From NCBI GenBank assembly GCA_900543145.1, contig UQPZ01000013.1, positions 1-44,793 of the forward strand: a DNA stretch of 44,793 nt, in the 5' to 3' direction. The stretch's first letter is position 1. Each line of letters begins with the position of its first letter. The stretch is from an uncultured Ruminococcus sp. Its GTDB lineage: Bacteria; Bacillota; Clostridia; Oscillospirales; Ruminococcaceae. Position numbers and translations under genes: made by a program. Below the pieces are notes generated by a model. The model was not told the origin of the DNA. It ran no database searches and saw only the letters and a program-made list of their open reading frames with translations. Below are positions 1-7,400 of the stretch, piece after piece.

Positions 1-11
1 AAAATATGAGG

Positions 12-40
12 TTGAAATATTCGGCTGGGTGTGGTATACT
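12..40 (+). promoter_or_regulatory. Promoter of the methyltransferase gene
   Basis: TTGAAA (12-17) and TATACT (35-40) are separated by exactly 17 bases, a standard housekeeping sigma-factor promoter. The start codon at 110 lies about 65 bases downstream of the expected transcription start. Confidence 0.7.
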
Positions 41-109
41 GTTTGTAGTAAACGGAGTGACAAATCGGAATTTGTAGGATAAAATATATATCTGATAGGA
101 AGTGGGTAT

Positions 110-704
110 ATGAACGATATCATTAATCATTATGACTTACTTATTGATGAAAAAAAATGATCCAGTGCGTGATCCACAGGTTTTAAGAGACTATATGGAT
201 AAATGGGACGGACAAATTTTCATCAACTCTTTACAACTCAACAAGAATAAAAATGTTCTTGAAATTGGTGTAGGTACAGGACGTTTGGCAATAAAAGTCA
301 TTCCTAATTGCAAGCATTTTACAGGGATTGACTTTTCTCCGAAAACCATCGAACGGGCAATAGAAAATCTTGAAAGATTTGATAATAAAACTTTGATTTG
401 TGGAGATTTTTTTGATTACTGTTCTACTAAAAAATTTGATATCATTTACTCTTCTTTGGTCCTGTGGCATATTAAAGAAAAACAAGCATTTATAGATAAA
501 GTCGCATCTTTGCTATCAAAAAACGGGCGTTTTGTTCTTTCAATTGCAGATGATCAGTCTGAGGAACTTGACTTCGCTATACGTAAAATACATATGTATC
601 CCGATACTATTGAAGATACAGTGAACTTTCTTAAAAAATCCAATTTGAAAGTGACATCAATAAATCGCGTGGAATTCGGTACAGTTTTTACAGCGGAGAA
701 ATAA
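110..704 (+). CDS. Class I SAM-dependent methyltransferase, frameshifted near the N-terminus
   Basis: This is a Rossmann-fold methyltransferase with motif I LEIGVGTGRLA, an acidic motif near GIDFSP and a post-motif region SSLVLWHIKEK. The substrate is unknown. Translation most likely starts at ATG 110, which has an AGGAAG site 8 bases upstream and encodes MNDIINHYDLLIDE. That frame stops at 158-160 just after a run of eight A (150-157). With seven A it would read through into the main frame (NDPVRDPQ...), a continuous N-terminus of the kind I know from clostridial homologues. The main frame alone is open from ATG 132, but that ATG has no ribosome binding site. The gene is AT-rich compared with glmU and purB and ends at a GNRA-loop terminator, so it may be acquired DNA. 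The shift may be a real inactivating mutation, a slippery phase-variable tract or a sequencing error. Confidence 0.75.
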
Positions 705-790
705 CGCTCAGGTATTCAAAAGATAAGCATAATTTTCATCTCTACAAATCCCCATTTATCGACCAAACCAAATTAAACAAAACCAACCCA

Positions 791-820
791 GCCGTTATGA
801 GAAATCATAACGGCTTTTTT
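791..820 (+). terminator. Rho-independent terminator after the methyltransferase gene
   Basis: A perfect 10-bp stem (791-800 with 805-814) closed by a GAAA tetraloop is followed by a T run. Confidence 0.9.
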
Positions 821-844
821 CATGCCTTGAACTAGGAGGAATTT

Positions 845-952
845 ATGCCTAACAATATAGACGGATTTTTCGTGGCATATATATCAGAAAACGTGTCATA
901 TTTTGAAGTTTTTCATATGAAATTTCAAAATAAATTAAACCTCGTATTTTAA
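845..952 (+). pseudogene. 35-codon ORF, possible 5' remnant of a serine resolvase
   Basis: A short frame (MPNNIDGFFVAYISENV...) sits behind a strong AGGAGGA site. The first codons resemble the MPNNIYGYIRVS start of some clostridial serine recombinases with a few base changes and a shift, after which similarity is lost. If so it is a truncated recombinase remnant abutting the tRNA operon. It could equally be a chance ORF. Its 3' end overlaps the tRNA-operon terminator on the other strand. Confidence 0.25.
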
Positions 953-970
953 TGTAAATACAAGGTTTAA
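935..970 (-). terminator. Terminator of the tRNA Thr-Tyr-Ala operon
   Basis: Fifteen-base arms (935-949 and 956-970) pair with a single mismatch around a 6-base loop. On the minus strand the hairpin is followed by T-rich sequence. It lies 4 bases downstream of the encoded CCA of tRNA-Ala. Confidence 0.75.
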
Positions 971-973
971 AAT

Positions 974-1049
974 TGGTGGAGCATAGGGGACTTGAACCCC
1001 TGACCCCCACACTGCCAGTGTGGTGCGCTCCCAGCTGCGCTAATGCCCC
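974..1049 (-). tRNA. tRNA-Ala (anticodon GGC)
   Basis: On the minus strand the acceptor arm GGGGCAT/ATGCTCC, a D-arm, anticodon loop CTGGCAG, T-arm GGTTCAAGTCC and an encoded CCA are all present. The gene is 76 nt and last in a three-tRNA operon. Confidence 0.97.
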
Positions 1050-1073
1050 TTTGATATGTATAAATAAAAGAGT

Positions 1074-1098
1074 AAAAAAGCATTCACTATGTGAATGC
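1074..1098 (-). terminator. Terminator-like hairpin between tRNA-Tyr and tRNA-Ala
   Basis: GCATTCAC (1080-1087) and GTGAATGC (1091-1098) form a perfect 8-bp stem. On the minus strand it is followed by six T (complement of 1074-1079). It sits inside the tRNA operon, so it may be a partial terminator or a processing hairpin. Confidence 0.6.
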
Positions 1099-1109
1099 CT
1101 TTTAAATTT

Positions 1110-1193
1110 TGGTGGGAGAGGATGGATTCGAACCATCGAAGCAAATGCAACAGATTTACAGTCTGCCCCCTTTGGCCACTCGGGAACTCTCCC
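1110..1193 (-). tRNA. tRNA-Tyr (anticodon GTA)
   Basis: The minus strand gives a class II tRNA with acceptor GGGAGAG, anticodon loop CTGTAAA, a long variable arm, T-arm GGTTCGAATCC and encoded CCA. Confidence 0.97.
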
Positions 1194-1204
1194 AAAATAA
1201 AATA

Positions 1205-1280
1205 TGGAGCTGGTGGACGGACTCGAACCCCCGACCTGCTGATTACAAATCAGCTGCTCTACCAACTGAGCTACACCAGC
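1205..1280 (-). tRNA. tRNA-Thr (anticodon TGT)
   Basis: The minus strand gives acceptor GCTGGTG/CACCAGC, D-arm, anticodon loop TTTGTAA, T-arm GGTTCGAGTCC and encoded CCA. It is the first gene of the operon, about 30 bases from its promoter. Confidence 0.97.
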
Positions 1281-1307
1281 TTGTTTTCCGCCGCCATAAC
1301 GTAAATT

Positions 1308-1336
1308 ATTATAGCATATCCTGTCCGCTTTGTCAA
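1308..1336 (-). promoter_or_regulatory. Promoter of the tRNA operon
   Basis: On the minus strand there is a consensus TTGACA (1336-1331), a 17-base spacer and TATAAT (1313-1308), with TG one base before the -10. The stretch from 1337 to the glmU promoter is AT-rich and I see no gene in it. Confidence 0.9.
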
Positions 1337-1549
1337 TACTTTTTTCTGAGAAAATTTATTGTTCAAACATGATCAGACAGCTTAATTATTATACACTTAT
1401 TTTTTCTGTCTGTCAAGGATAAAATATTTTTTTGTCGGAATATACAATAATATAATGACGTATCAACAGTATATTGTGCAATTTAAACCTCAATTATAGC
1501 TTTGATCTAATATTATTATTTACAAAACCAAATTTAAATAATGTCATAC

Positions 1550-1578
1550 TTGACGTGAACTGATAAATATATTATAAT
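1550..1578 (+). promoter_or_regulatory. glmU promoter
   Basis: TTGACG (1550-1555), a 17-base spacer and TATAAT (1573-1578) lie about 40 bases before the start codon. Confidence 0.85.
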
Positions 1579-1621
1579 ATATAATTGTAATTGGAAAGAT
1601 CTGCGGAAGGACTGATTTTTA

Positions 1622-3052
1622 ATGTCAAACAATGCCGTTATTCTGGCCGGAGGTCAGGGGAAGAGAATGAAAACCAACAAGCCTAAGGTTCTTTGCAGCG
1701 TAATCGGAGAGCCTATGCTTGAATGGGTGCTGACTGCCTGCGAAAATGCGGATATAAACGATATCTGTGTTGTTAAGGGATATGAAAGCGCACAGATAGA
1801 TAAATTTCTTGAAGAGCGCAGCTCAAGAGCGGAGGTTTCCTCTGTTTTACAGGAGGAGCAGCTCGGAACAGGTCATGCGGTAATGCAGGCCCGAGAATTT
1901 TTGGAGGAGCATAAGGACGGGAATACGCTGGTGCTGTGCGGCGACGCCCCGTTTATTGACGCTGATACGATAAGCAGCGCTCTGGAGCTGCACAAAAGCA
2001 AAAGCTGTTCCGTTACCGTTGTAACGTCAAGGGTCGAAGATCCGTCGGGCTACGGAAGGCTGATCAGAAATGAAAACGGTATAAGCGGGATAGTTGAGCA
2101 TAAGGACTGTAATCCTATGCAGCTTGCGATTACCGAGGTTAACAGCGGCTGCTATTGGTTCAATACTGCGGATCTGCTGGATGTGCTTTTTGAATTAAAA
2201 CCGGAAAACGCTCAGGGAGAATATTATCTTACCGACTGCATTGAGCTGATCATTTCAAAGGGCAAGACTGCCGACGCTTATATATCAGGAAATCCTAATG
2301 TCGCTCTCGGCGCAAACGACCGCAGAGGACTGCTCAGGCTTAACGATATAGCACGAAGTGAAATAATAGGAAAATGGCTTGACGAGGGGATCGAATTTTG
2401 CTGCACGGACGGCGTTTCTATAGGGAACAGCGTTAAAATAGGGCAGGGAACAGTTATTCATTCTGGTGTAATTCTTCGTGGAAACACCACGATCGGTGAA
2501 AACTGTGTAATCGGAAATAACTGCATTATCGATAATACTCAGGTCGGAAACAACGTAAACCTCAACAATGTTCAGGCTTATGATTCAGTTATTGAGGACG
2601 ATGTTAAAATCGGTCCTTACGTTCAGCTCAGACCGAATTCGCATATTAAGAAAGGTGCGAAGATCGGAGATTTTGTTGAAATCAAAAATTCCACTATCGG
2701 AGAATATACCGCTGTATCTCATCTTACCTATATCGGTGATTCCGACGTAGGCGCAAACGTAAACTTCGGCTGCGGCGTCGTAACGGTAAACTATAACGGC
2801 GATAAGAAGTTCAGGACAGTTATAGAGGATAATGCGTTTATCGGCTGCAATACAAATCTTGTAGCGCCGGTAAGAATAGGAAAGGGCGCTTATACCGCGG
2901 CAGGTTCTACAATTACCTGTGACGTTCCCGCGGATGCTCTGGCTATCGAGCGTACTCAGGCTCAGATAAAGGAAGGATATGCAGTGCGCAAGCTTAAAAA
3001 CCGTACCGAAAAATTTGAAAAGCAGGTCAAGGTAAAGGGTGCGGAGAAATAA
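1622..3052 (+). CDS. glmU: Bifunctional UDP-N-acetylglucosamine pyrophosphorylase / glucosamine-1-phosphate N-acetyltransferase
   Basis: GlmU acetylates glucosamine-1-phosphate and then uridylates it to UDP-GlcNAc, the cytoplasmic precursor of peptidoglycan and other glycans. The N-terminal nucleotidyltransferase domain (about residues 1-230) opens with LAGGQGKRMKTNKPKVL, the family signature that binds UTP. The C-terminal half (about 255-455) is a left-handed beta-helix of hexapeptide repeats (IGNSVKIG, IGENCVIG and so on) with the acetyltransferase motif LRPNSHIKKGAKIGDFVEIK. At 476 residues it is slightly longer than the usual 450-460. A GCGGAAGG site precedes ATG 1622. It appears monocistronic, with its own promoter and a strong terminator. 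Confidence 0.98.
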   Translation: MSNNAVILAGGQGKRMKTNKPKVLCSVIGEPMLEWVLTACENADINDICVVKGYESAQIDKFLEERSSRAEVSSVLQEEQLGTGHAVMQAREFLEEHKDGNTLVLCGDAPFIDADTISSALELHKSKSCSVTVVTSRVEDPSGYGRLIRNENGISGIVEHKDCNPMQLAITEVNSGCYWFNTADLLDVLFELKPENAQGEYYLTDCIELIISKGKTADAYISGNPNVALGANDRRGLLRLNDIARSEIIGKWLDEGIEFCCTDGVSIGNSVKIGQGTVIHSGVILRGNTTIGENCVIGNNCIIDNTQVGNNVNLNNVQAYDSVIEDDVKIGPYVQLRPNSHIKKGAKIGDFVEIKNSTIGEYTAVSHLTYIGDSDVGANVNFGCGVVTVNYNGDKKFRTVIEDNAFIGCNTNLVAPVRIGKGAYTAAGSTITCDVPADALAIERTQAQIKEGYAVRKLKNRTEKFEKQVKVKGAEK

Positions 3053-3062
3053 GTATAAACAG

Positions 3063-3104
3063 GTCTTATACGGCATTTTTTAATATGCTGTATAAGACTT
3101 TTTT
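3063..3104 (+). terminator. glmU terminator
   Basis: GTCTTATAC (3063-3071) pairs with GTATAAGAC (3090-3098), the stem continues through GCAT/ATGC, and a run of T follows. Confidence 0.9.
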
Positions 3105-3127
3105 GCATCCCGGCTTATTGAAAAGCA

Positions 3128-3156
3128 TTGCAATTTGTTTTGCAGTATGCTATAAT
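3128..3156 (+). promoter_or_regulatory. purB promoter
   Basis: TTGCAA (3128-3133), a 17-base spacer and TATAAT (3151-3156) with TG one base before the -10. Confidence 0.8.
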
Positions 3157-3191
3157 AATTTTATATATTTCGTGAAAGAGGTTGATCATCT

Positions 3192-4628
3192 ATGACAAAC
3201 AGCTATGAAAGTCCTTTCTGCACCAGATATGCCAGCAAGGAAATGCAGTATATTTTTTCGGCTGATAAGAAATTCACCACATGGAGAAAGCTCTGGGTCG
3301 CTCTGGCAAGAGCTGAAATGAAGCTCGGACTTCCCGTAACTCAGGAGCAGGTGGACGAGCTTGAAGCAAATATTGAAAATATAGATTACGCCGTTGCCGC
3401 AGAAAGAGAAAAGCTTGTGCGCCACGACGTTATGTCGCACGTTTACGCTTACGGAAAGGTATGTCCAAAGGCGGCGGGAATTATACACCTCGGAGCGACC
3501 TCCTGTTATGTAGGCGACAATACCGACGTTATAATAATGCGTGACGCTCTTAAGGTCGTAAAGAGAAAGCTTGTCAAGGTTATAGACCAGCTTGCGAAGT
3601 TTGCCGATAAGTATAAGGCTCTGCCTTGTCTTGCATATACTCATCTTCAGCCTGCTCAGCTTACGACAGTCGGCAAAAGAGCTGCGCTTTGGTGCAACGA
3701 GCTGCTTATGGATCTGGAGGATCTGGATTTCAGGCTTTCAAAGCTGAAGCTTTTAGGCTCGAAGGGAACAACCGGAACTCAGGCTTCGTTTATGGAGCTT
3801 TTTGAGGGGGACAGCGCAAAGGTAAAACAGCTTGAGCAGATGATCGCTGAGGAGATGGGATTTAACGAGTCAGTTCCCGTTTCGGGGCAGACCTATTCCA
3901 GAAAAATGGATTATCAGGTATGCTCGGTACTGGCGGGTATCGCTCAGTCGGCAAGTAAGTTTTCAAACGACATCAGAATACTTCAGTCCTTTAAGGAGAT
4001 AGAGGAGCCGTTTGAAAAGAATCAGATAGGCTCGTCGGCAATGGCATACAAGAGAAATCCTATGCGTGACGAAAGAATAACCTCACTTGCGAGATATGTT
4101 ATGTGCGATGTGTTAAATCCTGCGTTTACGGCAGGAACACAGTGGTTTGAAAGAACTCTCGACGACTCGGCAAACAAGAGGATATCCGTTGCGGAGGCAT
4201 TTCTCGGAACAGACGCTATTCTTAATATCCTGCTTAACGTTACCGACCTTGAAAACGGTCTGGTAGTATACGATAAGATAATAACCCGCAGGGTAATGGC
4301 AGAGCTTCCGTTTATGGCTACGGAGAATATAATGATGGACGCTGTAAAGAAAGGCGGAAACCGCCAGGAATTGCACGAGCGTATCAGAGAGTATTCTATG
4401 CAGGCAGGAAAGCGGGTCAAGCAGGAGGGACTTGACAATAATCTGTGCGAGCTTATTCTTGCCGATCCTATGTTTATGATAACGAAGGAAGAAATGGACG
4501 CAATAATGAAACCCGAAAACTTTATAGGAAGATGTCCTCAGCAGGTTGAGGAGTTCATAGAAAACTGCGTCAAGCCTGTAGTTGAAGCCAACGGCGTTTC
4601 GGACGATACAGCGGAGATCAGCGTATAA
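3192..4628 (+). CDS. purB: Adenylosuccinate lyase
   Basis: It cleaves adenylosuccinate to AMP and SAICAR to AICAR in purine synthesis, releasing fumarate. The fumarate-lyase superfamily signature is visible as GSSAMAYKRNPMRDERI at about residues 277-293. Other conserved blocks are HDVMSHVYAY, the catalytic-His segment AYTHLQPAQ, and LGATSCYVGDNTD. The 478-residue length fits the long bacterial PurB group. A GAAAGAGG site lies 10 bases before ATG 3192. The next gene starts 34 bases after the stop without a terminator, so the two are probably co-transcribed. Confidence 0.97.
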   Translation: MTNSYESPFCTRYASKEMQYIFSADKKFTTWRKLWVALARAEMKLGLPVTQEQVDELEANIENIDYAVAAEREKLVRHDVMSHVYAYGKVCPKAAGIIHLGATSCYVGDNTDVIIMRDALKVVKRKLVKVIDQLAKFADKYKALPCLAYTHLQPAQLTTVGKRAALWCNELLMDLEDLDFRLSKLKLLGSKGTTGTQASFMELFEGDSAKVKQLEQMIAEEMGFNESVPVSGQTYSRKMDYQVCSVLAGIAQSASKFSNDIRILQSFKEIEEPFEKNQIGSSAMAYKRNPMRDERITSLARYVMCDVLNPAFTAGTQWFERTLDDSANKRISVAEAFLGTDAILNILLNVTDLENGLVVYDKIITRRVMAELPFMATENIMMDAVKKGGNRQELHERIREYSMQAGKRVKQEGLDNNLCELILADPMFMITKEEMDAIMKPENFIGRCPQQVEEFIENCVKPVVEANGVSDDTAEISV

Positions 4629-4662
4629 CAGTTCGTACAGAGCTTTAGAGGGGTTAAACGTT

Positions 4663-5973
4663 ATGAGCATATTTGACAGATTTAAGAAACCCGGGAACGG
4701 TCTTCAGATAAGAGCCGGTACGATAGATAAGCAACCGTCGTATATAATGCTGATACCAAAGGACGGAGTATTGCCTGATGACGCTTCGGAGCTGATGGAA
4801 AGGCTTATGGTACTGCCTTTTATAAATATCATTTCCAAAAAGCTTACGGATAACGGAGGTTTTGAGGTTACGCTTGAATACAAAGGCTCGGAATATAAAT
4901 TCGAGGCGTGGATAAACGAATTTCAGCTCCCAGAGCTTTTCAGGATAGGACACGATTTTACCGATGAGGAGATTCAGGCTATGGAGTCTGCCGAAAGCGG
5001 ACTTGAAAGCTGTATGGTATTTTCCGGAGATAACTGCGAATCGTTTCATTTGCAGATAAAGCTTTTGTGCGCAATGGTCGGAGAACCTGCGGGAATAGTG
5101 GATTTCAGCGGCGAAAGAATGCTTTCCGGCAGATGGGCCGCGCTTGCGGCTCAGTCGGAGGTTCCCCCGTCTCCGGAATACCTGTACGCTGTTCAGGCGG
5201 TAAGCGGTGATACAGACGACGTCTGGCTTCACACCCATGGACTCAACCGCTGCGGAGGGATAGAGCTTGAGATACTCAATTCCGATAAGGAGTATTATAA
5301 CGATCAGGCGTGCGTTATAAATACTTTGGCTTCAAATATTATTTCAAAGGGCGGGTTTATTGACGAGTATGAGCCGGTTTATATCATGCGGCTCTCGCAA
5401 GATACCGAGATAGTTGCGACCTGGATAAGCTGGGAAAAAGCCGTTGCTATGTATCACAAGGATATCCTCGGCGGCGCAAAAGACAGAACAGAGGGTCACA
5501 ATGAAAATACCGGAGCAGTATATCTTTACAAAAGTGAAGCTGACAGCCGAAGCCGCAGACTTTCTCATATCAGCGTATATAACAGCCAGTTGAGAGAAAA
5601 TCCGATCCTTATGATTACAACTCAGGAAACCGAGCGAATGTGCCGTCTGGCAACTGAAAGACTTGAATACATGACAAAACTTTTTGAAAACAGGGATAAT
5701 TTCAATGATTTCGGAATTATCGTCAAGGTAGGATTAGAGGTTGACGAGGAATATAAAGACGGAGATATGAAAGAGCATATCTGGTTCGAGATCAGGGATA
5801 TCGATATTCAGGCCGGGAGGTTTACAGCCGAGCTTACTCAGGAGCCGTATTGCATAAAGGCTATGAAGCAGGGGGATATAAGAGAATGCCGTTTTGACGA
5901 GATAACCGATTGGATAGTTTATGCAGACGGAGAACGAATAACCCCTGACAGTGTATACAAGCTAATAAAATAG
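4663..5973 (+). CDS. DUF4026 / DUF2314 domain protein
   Basis: This is a 436-residue soluble protein of unknown function. The C-terminal quarter (EHIWFEIRDIDIQAGRFTAE, then CRFDEITDWIVY) matches the DUF2314 (YegJ-like) pattern, and the N-terminal part looks like DUF4026. There is no signal peptide or membrane segment. ATG 4663 has an AGAGGGG site about 9 bases upstream. Upstream in-frame codons exist inside purB but lack a site. It follows purB and precedes the sulfhydrylase gene, with no visible terminator or promoter between them. It may be read as part of a purB operon. Confidence 0.8.
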   Translation: MSIFDRFKKPGNGLQIRAGTIDKQPSYIMLIPKDGVLPDDASELMERLMVLPFINIISKKLTDNGGFEVTLEYKGSEYKFEAWINEFQLPELFRIGHDFTDEEIQAMESAESGLESCMVFSGDNCESFHLQIKLLCAMVGEPAGIVDFSGERMLSGRWAALAAQSEVPPSPEYLYAVQAVSGDTDDVWLHTHGLNRCGGIELEILNSDKEYYNDQACVINTLASNIISKGGFIDEYEPVYIMRLSQDTEIVATWISWEKAVAMYHKDILGGAKDRTEGHNENTGAVYLYKSEADSRSRRLSHISVYNSQLRENPILMITTQETERMCRLATERLEYMTKLFENRDNFNDFGIIVKVGLEVDEEYKDGDMKEHIWFEIRDIDIQAGRFTAELTQEPYCIKAMKQGDIRECRFDEITDWIVYADGERITPDSVYKLIK

Positions 5974-6006
5974 AAAGTAATTTAATTCCGAAAGGATCTG
6001 ATAATA

Positions 6007-7275
6007 ATGAAAATCGAAACACAGCTTCTGCATGAGGGCTATACTCCTAAAAACGGAGAACCGAGAGTAGTGCCTATAGTACAGAGTACGACGTATGTCT
6101 ATGATTCTACCGACGATGTTGCGGCGGTTTTTGACGACCCAACCAAGAGCTTGATCTATTCGCGTTTTGAAAACCCTACTACAGACGCTGTAGAAAAAAA
6201 GATAGCTGCGCTTGAGGGCGGAGCTGCAGCAATGTGTACTTCGTCGGGTCAGGCGGCGTCGCTTATCTCGATACTTAATATCTGCCAGGCGGGCGACAGC
6301 TTTATTGCGGCTTCATCTATTTACGGCGGTACGGTAAATCTATTTGCCGTAACCTTTGCTAAAATGGGTATCGAGTGTATATTTGTAGACGTAGATGCTT
6401 CGGAAGAAGAGCTTGCGGCGGCGTTCAAGCCAAACACAAAGGCAATGTTCGGTGAAACTATAGCTAATCCTGCGCTTACGGTTCTTGATATTGAAAAATG
6501 GGCAAAGGTCGCTCATGCAAACGGAGTTCCGCTTATTGTGGATAATACCTTTGCAACTCCTTATCTCTGCCGTCCTATCGAGTGGGGCGCAGATATAGTA
6601 ATGCATTCAACCTCAAAGTATATGGACGGTCATGCCGTTCAGGTAGGCGGAGTTATCGTAGACAGCGGCAGGTTCGACTGGACAAACGGAAAATTCCCAT
6701 GCATGACTGAGCCTGACGAAAGCTATCACGGAATTGTTTACACAGAAAAGTATTCGTTTGCGCCGTATATCGTCAAGGCGAGAATGCAGCTTATGAGAGA
6801 TTTCGGCTGTTATCCTGCGGCAAACTCGTCGTTCCTGCTTAATCTGGGGATCGAAACTCTTGCAGTAAGAATGGATCGCTACTGTGAAAACGCTGTAAAA
6901 GCGGCAAAGTTCATACAGTCTACAGGAAAGGTAGAATCGGTTTCATATCCTGGACTTGAGGGCGATAAATACTACGGTATTGCACAGAAATACCTGCCTA
7001 AGGGCTCAAGCGGCGTAATTTCATTCTCTATAAAGGGAGGACGTAATGCGGCGGTCAAATTCATGGACAGCCTGAAGCTTGCTTCCAATGAGGTTCATGT
7101 AGCCGATATCCGAACCTGTGTGCTTCACCCGGCTTCCGCTACTCACCGTCAGCTTACCGACGAGCAGCTTGCAGCGGCAGGGATAGACGGAGGACTTATC
7201 AGATTATCGGTAGGTCTTGAAAATATCGACGATATAATCGAAGATCTTAGGCAGGCTTTTGAAGCAATAGGTTAA
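6007..7275 (+). CDS. metY: O-acetylhomoserine sulfhydrylase (Cys/Met-metabolism PLP enzyme)
   Basis: The protein is a fold-type I PLP enzyme of the Cys/Met metabolism family. The PLP lysine is K204 in MHSTSKYMDGH, preceded by the DNTFATPYLCRP segment that contacts the cofactor. The start (IETQLLHEGYTP) and 422-residue length favour O-acetylhomoserine aminocarboxypropyltransferase, which makes homocysteine (or methionine) from O-acetylhomoserine and sulfide. Cystathionine gamma-synthase or lyase are usually nearer 380-400 residues. An AAAGGATC site precedes ATG 6007. The 33-base gap from the previous gene is too short for a SAM riboswitch. Confidence 0.9.
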   Translation: MKIETQLLHEGYTPKNGEPRVVPIVQSTTYVYDSTDDVAAVFDDPTKSLIYSRFENPTTDAVEKKIAALEGGAAAMCTSSGQAASLISILNICQAGDSFIAASSIYGGTVNLFAVTFAKMGIECIFVDVDASEEELAAAFKPNTKAMFGETIANPALTVLDIEKWAKVAHANGVPLIVDNTFATPYLCRPIEWGADIVMHSTSKYMDGHAVQVGGVIVDSGRFDWTNGKFPCMTEPDESYHGIVYTEKYSFAPYIVKARMQLMRDFGCYPAANSSFLLNLGIETLAVRMDRYCENAVKAAKFIQSTGKVESVSYPGLEGDKYYGIAQKYLPKGSSGVISFSIKGGRNAAVKFMDSLKLASNEVHVADIRTCVLHPASATHRQLTDEQLAAAGIDGGLIRLSVGLENIDDIIEDLRQAFEAIG

Positions 7276-7345
7276 GGTCTGACAATCTCATTTACCGGCT
7301 GAATTTAAAGTATTAACTGAAAATTCCGACACAGATATATTAAAT

Positions 7346-7390
7346 AAAAACAACCTGCGGTGTCACCTTTGATACCGCAGGTTGTTTTTT
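7346..7390. terminator. Bidirectional terminator between metY and the GH26 gene
   Basis: ACAACCTGCGGT and ACCGCAGGTTGT pair around a roughly 12-base loop. A-rich sequence on the left and T-rich on the right let it serve both convergent genes. Confidence 0.92.
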
Positions 7391-7400
7391 GTCTTATTGG

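Noticed and set aside
849..1372. Overlapping open frames on both strands with motifs such as GGSSP and WIRTIEAN
   Set aside because: They are translations of the three tRNA genes, a familiar false-gene pattern.
2585..3076. Long antisense open frames inside glmU, purB, iorA, paaK and other genes
   Set aside because: They lack ribosome binding sites and recognisable domains and lie fully within strongly supported genes.
5974..6006. Possible SAM or T-box riboswitch before the sulfhydrylase gene
   Set aside because: The gap is only 33 bases and holds just a ribosome binding site.
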